From positions 3,782,001 through 3,846,000 of the forward strand of contig NC_085884.1 in assembly GCF_035222275.1 (NCBI RefSeq): 64,000 nucleotides of DNA, given 5' to 3'. The number at the start of each line of letters is the position of its first letter. Positions within the stretch are counted from its first letter, which is position 1. Positions 44,180 to 55,154 of this stretch are shown here, piece after piece. The notes under the pieces were generated by a model, which was not told where the DNA came from, ran no database searches, and worked only from the letters and a program-made list of their open reading frames with translations. The stretch comes from Podospora bellae-mahoneyi (lineage: Eukaryota; Ascomycota; Sordariomycetes; Sordariales; Podosporaceae). The translations under genes and the position numbers were made by a program.

Positions 44180-47012
44180 CATCCGACTCTAGCAACGCGG
44201 AATGCAACCTGATCCCCTTCCTTGCCGCGGTTCAGAAGCACAGGCTGCGCTTTCTGCGCGAGACAGACTGGCAACCGTCTCTGCTGGCCCGCAAGATGTG
44301 ACTCAGGAAACGCTGAGGGAGGGCATTAACTATGTCTACAAGCACGTGTCGGAGAAGGAGGTCCTTCCCTAGCGAGACGTACCGTCGTCTTATTGACGAG
44401 ATCAATTTCTGTGCCGCCCAGTTGTGAGGGATCACACACATTGCCCGTCTGCGTGGGATCTGCTGGGAGGTTCCGCTTGTGAAGCCCCTCGAGAACAGTG
44501 AGGCGTGGCCAATCCTTGTTTTCGAAAAGGCTCAATGGGGTGATCTTTGGCAGTTTGCGAGGACTCCGGCTGGTCTGGAGTTGGGGGTCGAAGAGCGACT
44601 CAAGATATGCCTTGAGGTTGGCGGTGCCATTGCGGATATGCATTCCAATCGTGAGTTGCAGCTGTTCCCGTGGTTGCCACAGTATTCACTGACTCTTGAA
44701 CTGGTTAGACATCATACCCGGCTATATAAAGCCCGAAAATGTCCTCATGTTGAAGAGGGAGGATGGCTCGCTATCAGCCAAAGTCGCCGATTTTGGCTAC
44801 CTCGCCTCTTCTGGTGGTAGTAGCAACCTGTTGGAGCTGCCCAATACCTCTCCATGGCATGCACCCGAGCACCAGGAGCGTTCTAACCATGCGCCAGCCG
44901 AGATAATGACTGCGGATATCTTCTCCTTTGGCATGGTCTCTCTATGGTTTGTATTCGAAAAACAGCTTTTGAAGATGGCGCAAAGTCCCGATCATGTGCC
45001 CGTGTCCTGTTTGGATTACCCTGAGTGACCCGGGGCCTGATAGGAGCCAGGCTATAGCAAACAAGCTTCGCTCCGCCAACTACCTGCCAGATCCAGCTAT
45101 CTTGAAGATTCTCGCAGGCCAGCAGAGTTTTCGCCGTGCAACTGGCACAAACACTGATTTCACGACGGGATGGCCTTGACGGGAAGCTGGAGACTGAACT
45201 TAAGCCGCTTTTTGAGGGTACTCTTGCACTGGATCCGAAAGAGCGTGTGGCTGACCTGAGAGTGTTACTTGAGCTCAAGGCCCCAGATCCGCAAGTATCT
45301 GTCTATCAATGAGAAGAAAAAGCTTTCAGTTGGTTATTATCATACTAACCAGGCGCGCAGGAACATGCAACCAATTGGCCTCGGCCCACATGTCAGAGGG
45401 TAGTTGATGTGGACTTCAAGATACTTATGAGCCTACCCAGTTACATATTCAAGCTTGATATACATCTGCTGGCCATATTGCCCATGTAGCTCTCGGATAG
45501 CCTGCTGAGGCTATATGCCTGGGACGAAATGAGCCGCATTAACTCTAGGGTCGTGAGGTCACACGTCGAGCAAGACACTCTCGCCCAGGCCGCAGCAGTG
45601 ACCGGACAGGACTTGGAACAGGTGCAGCATCTATTGAGTCCCGGAAACACAGTGGCTCTAGACATGAAGTGCAGGTTGTTTGGGATTCTACTGGCTCAAG
45701 ATGATAAAGCCAGAAGGCTCAACCGCAAAGTCATGACGGAGTCGACGGCAGCACTGGGTGCAAAGCACCGCCGGAGGCTCATGGCCTTGAATCATCTGGC
45801 CGTTATTGATTATCACCATTTCTACGAAGACGTGGAGGGTGAAGGTCAGAAGTTCCGGAATGCTATGGCACTGGCCGCTGCATTCTTTCACCAGTGGAGA
45901 GAGGCTTTTGGCGAACGCGATCTCGACATATTGAAGAGCATGAGCCTTTTGGCAGGGCTTGTCGTTGAGCAGACGCAATGGGTTCGAGCCAAGGAGATCC
46001 ATACTCCTGGTGAGGATTACGAAAGAAACGGTGGGGCATGATCACCCAACGACCTTGAGGAGGGTGGCAACGCTATCGATACTGCTGTACAAGCTAGAGC
46101 AGCTCACCGAGGCGAAAAAGGTATGCGAAGAGGTCTTTTCAAACCCGAAAGAGGATTCTCGGAGAGAACCACGCGGCCACTCTCAATGCCATGAACCAAC
46201 TGGAGCTCGTTGAAAGCGGCGATGATCCCTACGATGACTTGGTACCCTTTGAGGCGTACACGAGGGGTATGCAAGCACTCCGTGACAATCACCGCACTTA
46301 TGCAGATTCCATCATACACTTGACAGGCAGAATGGCCGCCAGAGATGCCAGTGCCAGGAAACAGGCACTGGTCTTCCAGTGGGACATTGTGCAAGTCTAT
46401 GAGCGAAAGGATCTGATTCTGACGCGTGATGTGTGCGGCCTGTACCTGCAGACTCTGAGACTGGCCAAAGCCCTCAATGAAGACCAAGACAACAAGGACT
46501 TACTTGACCAGGTGCTCGGGTATCTGCAGTGAGTCCTTGGCGACTGTGCAAAGAAGCTGGGGGAGGGCAACAATTTTGCGCGCGAGGTGGTCCTGGCAAT
46601 TGGGCGGGCTAACATGGCGAGAGGCGAATTGGAAGAAGGCACTGAGCAGATTAGTACTGTGGTGGATATACGAACTGCCCAGTATGGAGAGGATCATCTT
46701 GATATTCTCATGGCTTTAGAGAGGGAGGCGGAGGGGGCCTGGGAGATGGGCTTACAGGCTTGGGCACTTGATTGCTTGAAGGATTGTATCGAGGAGACGA
46801 AAGCACTTGTGCGGTTTGAGCATGGGTTTACCAACAGAATGCTAGAACGCTGGCAGATGTGGGCTAGCCTTGGCAACGGTGGAAGAGGCAACTCTAGCGG
46901 GGGAGGCGGTAGGGGGGGAGGTAATCGGGGGAGGGGTAATAAAGGACGGGGCAATAGGGGAAGGGGAAGTAGCGGGCGGGGCGGGTGGGAAGCGGGAAAG
47001 AGGTGTATGTAG
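44180..47012 (+). pseudogene. kinase-TPR protein gene, decayed, pseudokinase-like
   Basis: A protein kinase domain can be followed: ETYRRLIDEINF, THIARLRGICWEVPLVKPLE, PILVFEKAQWGDLWQFARTP, EERLKICLEVGGAIADMHSN. A normal intron (GTGAGT..GTTAG, 44652-44708) then leads to HIIPGYIKPENVL, VADFGYLASS (DFG), SPWHAPEHQE (APE), TADIFSFGMVSLW and, shifted, LKPLFEGTLALDPKERVADL. The catalytic HRD/HGD Asp is Tyr (PGYIKPEN), so even an intact copy would be a pseudokinase. TPR-like helices follow (45529-46041, 46191-46532) and then an RGG-like tail at 46862-46990. In-frame stops (for example after NFCAAQL near 44425) and several frame changes break it. Kinase plus TPR resembles fungal NLR-associated architectures; the role is inference. 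Confidence 0.65.
46862..46990 (+). repeat. GGGGAGGGG-type imperfect repeat coding Gly/Arg tail
   Basis: Imperfect 9-15 bp units (GGTAATCGGGGGAGG-like) encode Gly-Asn-Arg-Gly-Arg repeats at the end of the kinase-TPR remnant. Such RGG-like tails bind RNA in other proteins; here the gene is broken. Confidence 0.6.
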
Positions 47013-50000
47013 AAGACGGCTATGGGCAGTAAGTCAGGAACGTTGGCAGGTTTCTACGCTGGCTAGATGGTGAAAGATCTGTTCGCGCACAAATTCACAT
47101 TTCGATACACATATTCAACCTGGCAGGTAACACAATGGACGGTTCCTTACCCACCCGGCAGAGCAAGAATTATCCTGTTGGGCGACAATTTATTTGGCAC
47201 TTTATGGTGTGACATTCATATTGGCAAGTGCCGAGTGGAACGAGAGCATTGATGCGACACTCTGGTCCCAGAGCCACGTCCCGATGCTGCCCTAGAAGAA
47301 ATTATATCAGCTTTTCTAAAAGTGCGGACGCGTTGGTCACTATGCCGTCAGCAATATTTGAGAAAATGAGTTGGTTCTTGGGTTGTAGAGATGGAGCCAG
47401 ATTTAGACTTGAGGACATCTTGCGTTGGAGGTAAAGAGGGACGAGTGCCTATACCTTGTTCATGGGACTGTAGATGATGTTGCGTAAGTGCTTGGTACGA
47501 CATACTTAACTGTGTCTGTTTGTTGCTAGGTATGGCGTGATAATATGAGGGCGGTTTGTGGGAACGATACTGAAATCATCCTTTGGGTTTCAGCATGAAG
47601 CACATCAGATAGCGGAGGTACCTGGCCTTTGTGGAACTCGTCCATCTCCTCCTATAACTCGCAGCTCGGCAATCGAGTTTGACTCCGTATCTACATGATC
47701 CAGATTAACACCAGTCCCTCGATAGGTATCTGCCTTGCTTGGCGGATTGCAGAGGGGGTGTTACACTACATTTGCCAGTACGGAAGGTATCGTCAGGAAC
47801 CGCAGCTGGGATGCCCTTCTTGACCCTTTTGATGACCTACTTCGCATGGCGATCAATTAGAATATCCTGTGGGCTAGGTTTCACAGCATTGAAGTTGGTC
47901 ACTCCTTTGACGGTCAGGACGGCAAGCTCAACACCTGAGGTGAGACTGGGTTACCAGTCCCACTCGCTAGAAGAAGGTGATACACTCACCGAGTTCTCTT
48001 GCACTATTCCGCTATCTCCGAGGTCACTAGCGCAATTCTTCCCAACTGTCAGTCACGTTCACTGCTACTGTAGCAGTGACGGGACGAGACCAAAAAAACC
48101 CCGAGCTATCCGTTCGCTTGGGAATAAGGTGGTCCTGTCAAATAGATTAAGTCGGTAGTTCGACCTTTCAAGTCATTCAAGCGAGGAAAATAGGAAGGAT
48201 CATGTGGCATCAGGGACTGCATGGAAGAAGCCGTTGGGGATTCTGAAGGAAGTTTTTTGTGCCGCGCTATTGCAGTCTAAGAACAGGAAACTCGATGGCT
48301 ATGCTGTGGGAAATATAGTGTGTTTAATATCAAGCAATAAGCGATTTCCAGGCGCCTGGTTCTGCTCTGTGAAACTCAGCCCTGCCCATAGGTTAAGTGA
48401 CGAATTGACAGCTAGAGATCGACAATCTTGACAGGCGGGGGGACCTGGGGTAATCGTGCTGGATCGGACCCAGACCAAAGAAATCAAGCTGCGGATTTAG
48501 CACAGTTTTCGATCTACATGCCCGATGAATCCCTCAATCAAAAAAAGTGACGGTCATAGCTACGCCACGGCGTATAAGCTAATAGCACCGAATCGCATGG
48601 CTGTACTTTGCAGTCTCCTCGGAACAAGCTGCCGATAGGTCCTATTGCTCCTCAGCCACGCAACAAAAGCTGGTCGCTGATGGGCGTGGCCCCCCTTCTC
48701 GAATTTTGAAACCAATCAGTGCTTACTCTTTGCGAAGGAGCAGGTGCAATCTCCCTCAGAGAACACGAACAGAATGCCGGCATCCCAAGGTTACATTCTT
48801 CGCACTGCGACGTTGGGACCGTGCAGGAAGGATGTTAGCGAACTGACACATCCCGCAGGCTGTCGTTGGGACGGTGGCACCCCATGCAGATCAAAGCCGG
48901 GCTTCGCACTTCAGCGAGTCCGTTAAGGGATGCCGAACCCCTATCGTTCTTCCAGAAGCTTACGAGCTTAAAATAGATGAATATTGCGACGGTGATATAC
49001 ATCTTGTTTCTCACAGCATTAATACAACGCCATCGCTAACTCCGCGAACCACCATAGTTACCCCTGGGTATTGTTAGTGGTGGGCTTTTACAATATGGAC
49101 AGGTTCGAGAAAGGATTCGTAAGCTCTTCAATAGTGTGATGTCAACTTCCAGCCGCCGTAACGCTCAATAATCAATACGCCCATAGCAGACTAACAAGGT
49201 TGGCCGTTTGAACTTAAAAAGATGAGGCGACGGGTGGCGCCGGCTCGGATTTAGGTCTGTACGACTAACCTCAACCTTGGCATAAGGGACGTTTGTAGGC
49301 CTAACAGACGTCGGATGCGATATGCAGCCGTCTTACTCATGCACTGAGATCTCGACCTGATTCATGTGATTAAGAAGAAGCTCGTCGGATCTTGTGTGAC
49401 CAATGCCAGAGCCCTGGAACCAACACGAACAACGATGACGCTCTGGCAAGGTTGACAAGGACCACTTGCTCCCGGGAGCAGCCACGTGCAGCCGCATATC
49501 ACATATCTCCACTGCTTACCTACTTTCCTACCCATGAGCCATGGGTCCTAGGTACTGTTCCTCCCGACAAAAGCGGCTCCCGCGCCACACTGACCTTGAC
49601 AGCTCGCGGGTGCACTGCGCTCGGCCGAATCCTTCTTCACACCGAACTCTGCTCCATATCCAGAGTAGTTTGGATACCAACTAGGTTCCCATCACGAGAG
49701 CCCTCTGACTCCTATCCGCAGTCACCCACTACGGAATGTGTAACCCCCCGCCTGGCCCTCATTTTCATCCCATATTGCGACCCTAACGTTAACGCAAGGT
49801 ACACTCCGCGGCTCGTACCACGTGGCCCCATGTCCCTCGTCTGAACAATAGGGGCACCCGCAAGCTGGGAGCAAAGACCCAACCCGAGCTTGTCATCATT
49901 CAAGGAAAGGATCGTCACCTTGCAGCTTTTATTGACATCTAGCGCCTCCTCTGGCATCAACATCAACCATGACAAGCCCTCGAGAGCTGATGTCGTATAT

Positions 50001-50504
50001 ACGAGACGGCACAAAGTTCCTCGACAGCTTCATCGTGTATCAGGCACTGATACCTAGTCGTTCAGGAACAAACATGACAATGCTTAGACACGGCTCTTTT
50101 GATCCCGCAGGGTGCGTGCTCAAGCTGACCACCACCACCATCCCCACGCTCTGGACGAATGCGGCGCTGTTAAAATTACCATCACCAATGCTTCCCTTTT
50201 CTGTGAAGTCTGTCTGGGGTGGTGGCATGATCGGTCCGCCGTTGCGGATGAGGCAGGATGAAGCTATCCTCGTGGACATAGAGTTATCGGGCTGGCCGGA
50301 AGCCTTCCTATACCCTGGAGGAAATATTGATTTCAAAGACGCCTTCGTTGAAGACATCACGAGTATAAGAAGATGGCCATGTGCGCGTTATCAAACACCT
50401 TTGTCTCACATCCTCAAGCTGAGAAAGAGCCTTCGGCATACTACCTACTTCTTACACTCTTTTGATATCATTACTTTGCTTGACCAGCTGGTCCATCAGA
50501 CACT
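47013..50504. other. long gene-poor region before the laccase
   Basis: About 3.5 kb with no gene I can support. Open frames at 47739-48158, 48204-48431, 49392-49844 and 49969-50508 have chance-like composition. The last overlaps the laccase promoter and its start codon, so it is unlikely to be coding. Confidence 0.4.
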
Positions 50505-52426
50505 ATGAAGCAGACGCTTCTTGCCCTCGGGGCTTTCTTTACAGCCGTCACGGCTATCGCCCTTCCTCTTGACTCTTTGCAGTCGAACCCTCATCTCACA
50601 CCTCTGAAGCCTCGTCAGGGTTGTGAAAACACTCCGACTTCCCGTGAATGCTGGGGAGAGTTTGGTCTTGATACCAATTACTACACCACCTGGCCCAACA
50701 CCGGAAACACCAGGGAGTACTGGCTCTCTGTCCGGCAGGGAGACTGCTCCCCTGACGGCTACCTTCGAACATGCATGACCTTTAACGGCACTATTCCTGG
50801 CCCCACGATCTTTGCCGATTGGGGCGATGACCTTGTCATCCATGTCACCAATAACATGCTGGAGAACGGGACAGCCATTCACTGGCATGGTCTCCATATG
50901 AGGGATAACTCTCTTAATGATGGTATGTTGACTTTCTCATACTACTCCCCCACGAGGGATCATAATGTTAACGGGTGTTGATAGGCGTGCCTGGCGTTAC
51001 TCAGTGTGGTATCCGCCCTGGTGACACCCAAACCTACCGGTTCAAGGTCACCCAATATGGCTCGACTTGGTACCACTCTCATTTCTCTCTGCAGTACGCT
51101 GAAGGTCTCTTTGGCGGCATGATCTTCAATGGTCCCGCTACTGCAGACTATGAGGTTGACCTTGGCAACTTGTTCCTCTCTGACTGGGGCCACACTGAGG
51201 CATTCCATCTCTGGAGTACTGTCGCCAAGGGCGGTAGACCTCCCACGCTTGAAACGGGTCTCATCAACGGCACCAACACTATTACCCCTAACTGCAACCC
51301 TGCCACCGACGCTCGCTGCGTTGGACAGGGTGCAAAGCACGAGATCATTTTCAAGGAGAACACAACATATCTCATCCGTCTCGTCAACCCGGCTGTTGAC
51401 TCAGTGTTCGACTTCAGCATTGATCAGCATGACCTGACTGTTATCGCCCAAGATCTTGTCCCAATCAAGCCTTACACCACAGACTCGGTTCAGATCTCCA
51501 TGGGTCAAAGATATGATATCGTCGTCACAGCCAAGCCCAAGAACAAGACCGCCGACGGCAACTACTGGCTCCGCGCCGGACTCATCCCAGGATGCAGCGG
51601 TCCCAACCTCAACGCTGCAAACATCACCGGCATTGTCCGCTACAACAAGGATAGCACTGCACTCCCCTCCTCCACCAACCACAACACCATTTCCACCAGC
51701 TGCCTCGGCGAACCTCTCGCCAGTCTCGAGCCCTACCTCGAACTGAACGTGACAAACATGTTCAACACCACCCTCGAGAACCTGGGCACTAGGCCACAGG
51801 GCGTCGACGGCGCGGAGTGGTTCCAGTGGACGCTCAATACCTCCTCCCTGCACCTCGACCCATCCCACCCCACGCTGGAGCACGTCTTCAACAACGAAAG
51901 CATCTTCCCCACCCCTTACAACGTGGTGGGTGTGCAGCCTTCCGGCACCGGTGAGCAGCAGTGGCAGGTGCTCATCATCCAAGACCAAACTCAGATTGGG
52001 TAAGTTTCTTCCCCTTCCCTTTCCCCTCACCTTGCCATCCATCATTGACTAACGCTCCTTCTCAGCGCCGCCCACCCAATCCACCTCCACGGTCACGACT
52101 TCTGGGTACTGGCCGCAGTTCCCCAAGCAACCTTCAACGGCGACACCTCCGGTTTCAACACCGCCAACCCCTCCCGCCGCGACGTCGCCGTCCTCCCCGG
52201 GCGCGGCTACCTCGCTATCGCGTTCGAGCTCGACAACCCCGGTGCTTGGCTGGTGCACTGTCACATCGCCTGGCACGCCAGCCAGGGCTTGTCCCTGGAA
52301 TTTGTCGAGAGCCAGAGCAAGATCAGGAGCGGACTGCTGCAGAGGGACATCGATGAGTTTGAGCGGACTTGCCAGAGGTGGACGGGCTGGCCGCCTGTTC
52401 ACCCGCAGGAGGACTCTGGTATTTAA
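50505..52426 (+). CDS. laccase (multicopper oxidase), ascomycete type
   Basis: Three exons, 50505-50922, 50985-51999 and 52066-52426, give 597 residues. MKQTLLALGAFFTAVTAIAL is a signal peptide, followed by a propeptide ending LKPRQG, a likely Kex2-type cleavage site. The four copper segments are intact: GTAIHWHGLHM, GSTWYHSHFSLQYAEG, AAHPIHLHGHDFWVL and WLVHCHIAWHASQGLSLEF. The last carries the type-1 His/Cys/His set with Leu as axial residue (ASQGL), typical of higher-potential or ascomycete enzymes. The chain ends EDSGI, matching the DSG(L/I/V) plug that fills the solvent channel of ascomycete laccases. About ten N-x-S/T sites are visible. It oxidises phenols with reduction of oxygen to water, outside the cell, in lignin or humic turnover or pigment formation. 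Confidence 0.96.
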
Positions 52427-53288
52427 GTGAGATTTCAGGCTCCTAGGAGGTGGTGGTTTCCTTTGTACCTGCTGTATCTACATGGGGGTTTCTTTGAGTT
52501 CTTGGGTCTTGGATAACTGGTTGGTGGTTGCGCATAGACGGGGTCTCGTTATGGGGTCGTGTTAGTGTATGAGAACACTTTCAAGGTATTTTGTGCAGGG
52601 TAACAAACTGACAGGGAAATGTACTTTTCGATTGGGTTTGTCATTGAAACATTGGTTCGTGTGCACTATGTGGGGATGAGTGGTGTTTGGATGAGAGATG
52701 TGTGGGTAAGTGGTGCTTTCGAGAGTAATGTTTCAATGACCAAGCGAATCCTGGACAGTCGTATCTTATGAGATGAGAAGTGCCTGGATGAATCAGGCCT
52801 GGACAGGTAAGGTAATGTCATGATGAGTCGTGCCGGAATAAGTTATGTTGTGACGGTTGATGCCTCACACATAAGGATTTCCTACAACGACACTGTCTGT
52901 ATGAGTAATGTTTGCATAGTCAATATTTGCATAAAGAATATCTGGATAAAAATGTCTGATTGACCAAATCGCTTGATCAGTGATGTCTAGATAAGTGATG
53001 CCTGGGCAAATGGCACCCGGGTGTGCGAGGGAGGGTGTGAGAGACTACGCTTGTTGCATTGTTAGGTAGCGTAGATGAAGTAGCGTTGGGTTGTTCGTCC
53101 GACGAGGTTCGTACTGCCTCCCTTGCTCTCGTCTGTTCACTGACTGCGTTGCAATTGCCCATCACGGATTTATGAGTATATGTTCCCAGGCAATAGACGG
53201 AACGCTACAGCCAACGTGAACGGCGTTCCTGCTCTCAAGTGAACCTCCACAAGTCACGGTCGGTCCATATATCGTACACAAATCACAC
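52427..53288. other. 3' flank of laccase with minisatellite
   Basis: About 860 bp between convergent genes, dominated by the degenerate 15-bp repeat listed separately. No gene is seen. Confidence 0.5.
52664..53038. repeat. degenerate 15-bp minisatellite
   Basis: Successive units of mostly exactly 15 bp follow the consensus YCTGGATAAGTGATG. Examples are TTTGGATGAGAGATG, CCGGAATAAGTTATG, TCTGTATGAGTAATG, TTTGCATAAAGAATA, TCTAGATAAGTGATG and CCTGGGCAAATGGCA. About 20-25 units can be counted by eye, with a few 14-, 16- or longer-bp ones. Read on the minus strand the unit would encode a His-His-Leu-Ser-Arg type pentapeptide, so the array may be a decayed coding repeat. Confidence 0.65.
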
Positions 53289-55154
53289 TTATTGAGCCTC
53301 TTCCAGTCTTGGAAGATACACCTGCTCAATCCTCACTCTCATGACCCTCTCAGCAGAAGCAGGATCCATCCCCTTTCCCTGCTCGGGACCAGCCCTCATC
53401 ATCTTGCCGACCAAGAATCCCAGCTTGCCCTGGGGGTAAGCTTTGCTCTTTCCCTGCTTAAACTTGAGGAAGTCCTGCAACACCTTCTCCTGGCCCTCGA
53501 TCACCTCATCAGCAATGGCCGCATAGTCTGCCTCAGTAATTTCCTTGTACCACAAATCTTGACTGTCAATCTGCTCAGTCACTCCACCAGTCGCAATCGT
53601 TCCTCGGAAAACATCCCAGAGCAAATCCTTCGCCACCTTGGCCGTGATCTTCTTCTGATGCAAGTAAAACAAAATGGCAGCCAAATCCTGCTCCGGCACT
53701 TGACTGGTGACCTCCTCAGCAGCGGCCTCCCCCACCTCTTCCGCCTCAGTCAGCTTCCCCAACTCATGCAGACACCAATTTGCCGCCAGCATCGTATGCC
53801 TCTTCTCCCCCCCTTCCACCGCCTCAACCCCCAACATCCTCTCCAACTCCTCCAACACCCCATAAAAATACTCCAACCTCCCCTCTATCAACATCAACGC
53901 CATCGCATCCCTCTCGCTCAACCCAAACCTCCCCATCAATACCCCAACCTCCTCATCCGGCAACATCCCCATCGTTTCCTCCAACCTCTCCACCAAGTCC
54001 CTCCCAATCACCACCGGCCCCAAATCCGGATCAGGCATATACCTATAATCCACCTCCCCCTCCTTCCCTCTCAACCTCCTCGTCTCCATACTCCCCAAGC
54101 TCCACCCCCTCGTCTCCCCTTCAATCCTCCCCCCTTCCTCCAACACCCTAATCTGCCTATCCCTCTCAGCAATAATCGCATCCTCCACCGCCTTAAAACT
54201 ACTCAAATTCTTAATCTCCGTCCTCGTCCCCAGCTCTTCTTCCCCAGTCCTCTTGACGGAAACGTTGACATCCGCTCGTAAACCACCTTGCTCCAGCCCA
54301 GAAATACAAGCATCCACGCTCTTAAGCAGCATCTGCACCTTCCTCACAAATGCCGCCGCTGTGGCAGGGCGGTGGATACACGGCTCGGTGATGATTTCCA
54401 CCAGCGGCACACCCACCCTGTTGAAATCAAGATAGTGCGTAGAGTTAGGTTGCGCGAGCGTCTTGGCCGTGTCCTGCTCCATTTGGACTTGTTTTATCCC
54501 CACTGTTACCTGCTCCCCGTCTTCTGCTGCGATGCCATCCCGCGGGTACAAGGTTACCGAACCTGATCGGGCAAAGGGGTGGTAATACTGCGTTATTTGG
54601 TAACCAGAAGGCTGGTCCCAGTGGAAGTAGTGTTTTCGATCGAATCGGGAGATGAACTCGATGTCGCAGTTGAGGGCTAGGGCGGCGCGGATGGCGGGGA
54701 TGAGGGTTGTTGGCTGGAATGAGGGTTGGGAGCCGGGGATGGCGAGGTCGAAGGGGGCGACGTGGGTATTGGGGTGGTGGTGGTGGGCTGCGTCGTCGGA
54801 GCTGCTGCTGGGGGTCGAGGCGTGGGAGAAGAGCTTGGAGGGGGTGTTGAGTTGGGCATGGATTTCGATGCCGACGGTGAGGTCCCAGCCGGGGACGGTT
54901 TGGTTGTCGGATTTTTTTAGCTTTTTCTTGGGGGAGCCGGAAAGTTTGGCGGCCTTGGCTTGGTCTTTGAGCTGTTTGCGGAGGGGGATAATCTGGGGTT
55001 GCTGGTCGGAGGGGGTTGGAGGGGTGGTGGACAAGGTTCGGAGGGGCAGTATTGGTGGTGCGAGGGTGGATGATCTAAGATGGAGGCAGCCGCGGCGGGT
55101 TAATTGGCCGGTTAGAAGGTATCTTCTCAGCTCAGTGGTGGGTATTCGCGCCAT
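53289..55154 (-). CDS. PET112: mitochondrial glutamyl-tRNA(Gln) amidotransferase subunit B
   Basis: A single uninterrupted exon encodes 621 residues from the ATG at 55154. MARIPTTELRRYLLTGQLTR then RGCLHLR is a basic mitochondrial targeting leader; in-frame ATGs at 55202 and further upstream would add about 15-50 residues and cannot be excluded. GatB core motifs are present: GWDLTVGIEIHAQL, FDLAIPGSQPS, FDRKHYFHWDQPSGYQITQY, QMEQDTAKT, YLDFNRVGVPLVEIITEP, GGLRADVNVSVK, RTEIKNLSSFKAVEDAI and VDYRYMPDPDLGPV. The C-terminal YqeY/tail domain is AANWCLHELGKL, ILFYLHQKKITAKVAKDLLW, DVFRGTIATGG, ending VYLPRLEEAQ. With subunits A and F it converts Glu-tRNA(Gln) to Gln-tRNA(Gln) in mitochondria. A low-complexity SSSDDAAHHHHPN insertion near residue 125 is fungal-style. 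Confidence 0.95.
   Translation of the reverse strand: MARIPTTELRRYLLTGQLTRRGCLHLRSSTLAPPILPLRTLSTTPPTPSDQQPQIIPLRKQLKDQAKAAKLSGSPKKKLKKSDNQTVPGWDLTVGIEIHAQLNTPSKLFSHASTPSSSSDDAAHHHHPNTHVAPFDLAIPGSQPSFQPTTLIPAIRAALALNCDIEFISRFDRKHYFHWDQPSGYQITQYYHPFARSGSVTLYPRDGIAAEDGEQVTVGIKQVQMEQDTAKTLAQPNSTHYLDFNRVGVPLVEIITEPCIHRPATAAAFVRKVQMLLKSVDACISGLEQGGLRADVNVSVKRTGEEELGTRTEIKNLSSFKAVEDAIIAERDRQIRVLEEGGRIEGETRGWSLGSMETRRLRGKEGEVDYRYMPDPDLGPVVIGRDLVERLEETMGMLPDEEVGVLMGRFGLSERDAMALMLIEGRLEYFYGVLEELERMLGVEAVEGGEKRHTMLAANWCLHELGKLTEAEEVGEAAAEEVTSQVPEQDLAAILFYLHQKKITAKVAKDLLWDVFRGTIATGGVTEQIDSQDLWYKEITEADYAAIADEVIEGQEKVLQDFLKFKQGKSKAYPQGKLGFLVGKMMRAGPEQGKGMDPASAERVMRVRIEQVYLPRLEEAQ

Noticed and set aside
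49969-50508. 179-residue open frame directly upstream of the laccase
   Set aside because: It overlaps the laccase start codon and promoter, has no motif or signal peptide, and reads like chance translation.
53292-54281. 329-residue Leu/His/Pro-rich open frame
   Set aside because: Shadow of the well-supported PET112 gene on the opposite strand.
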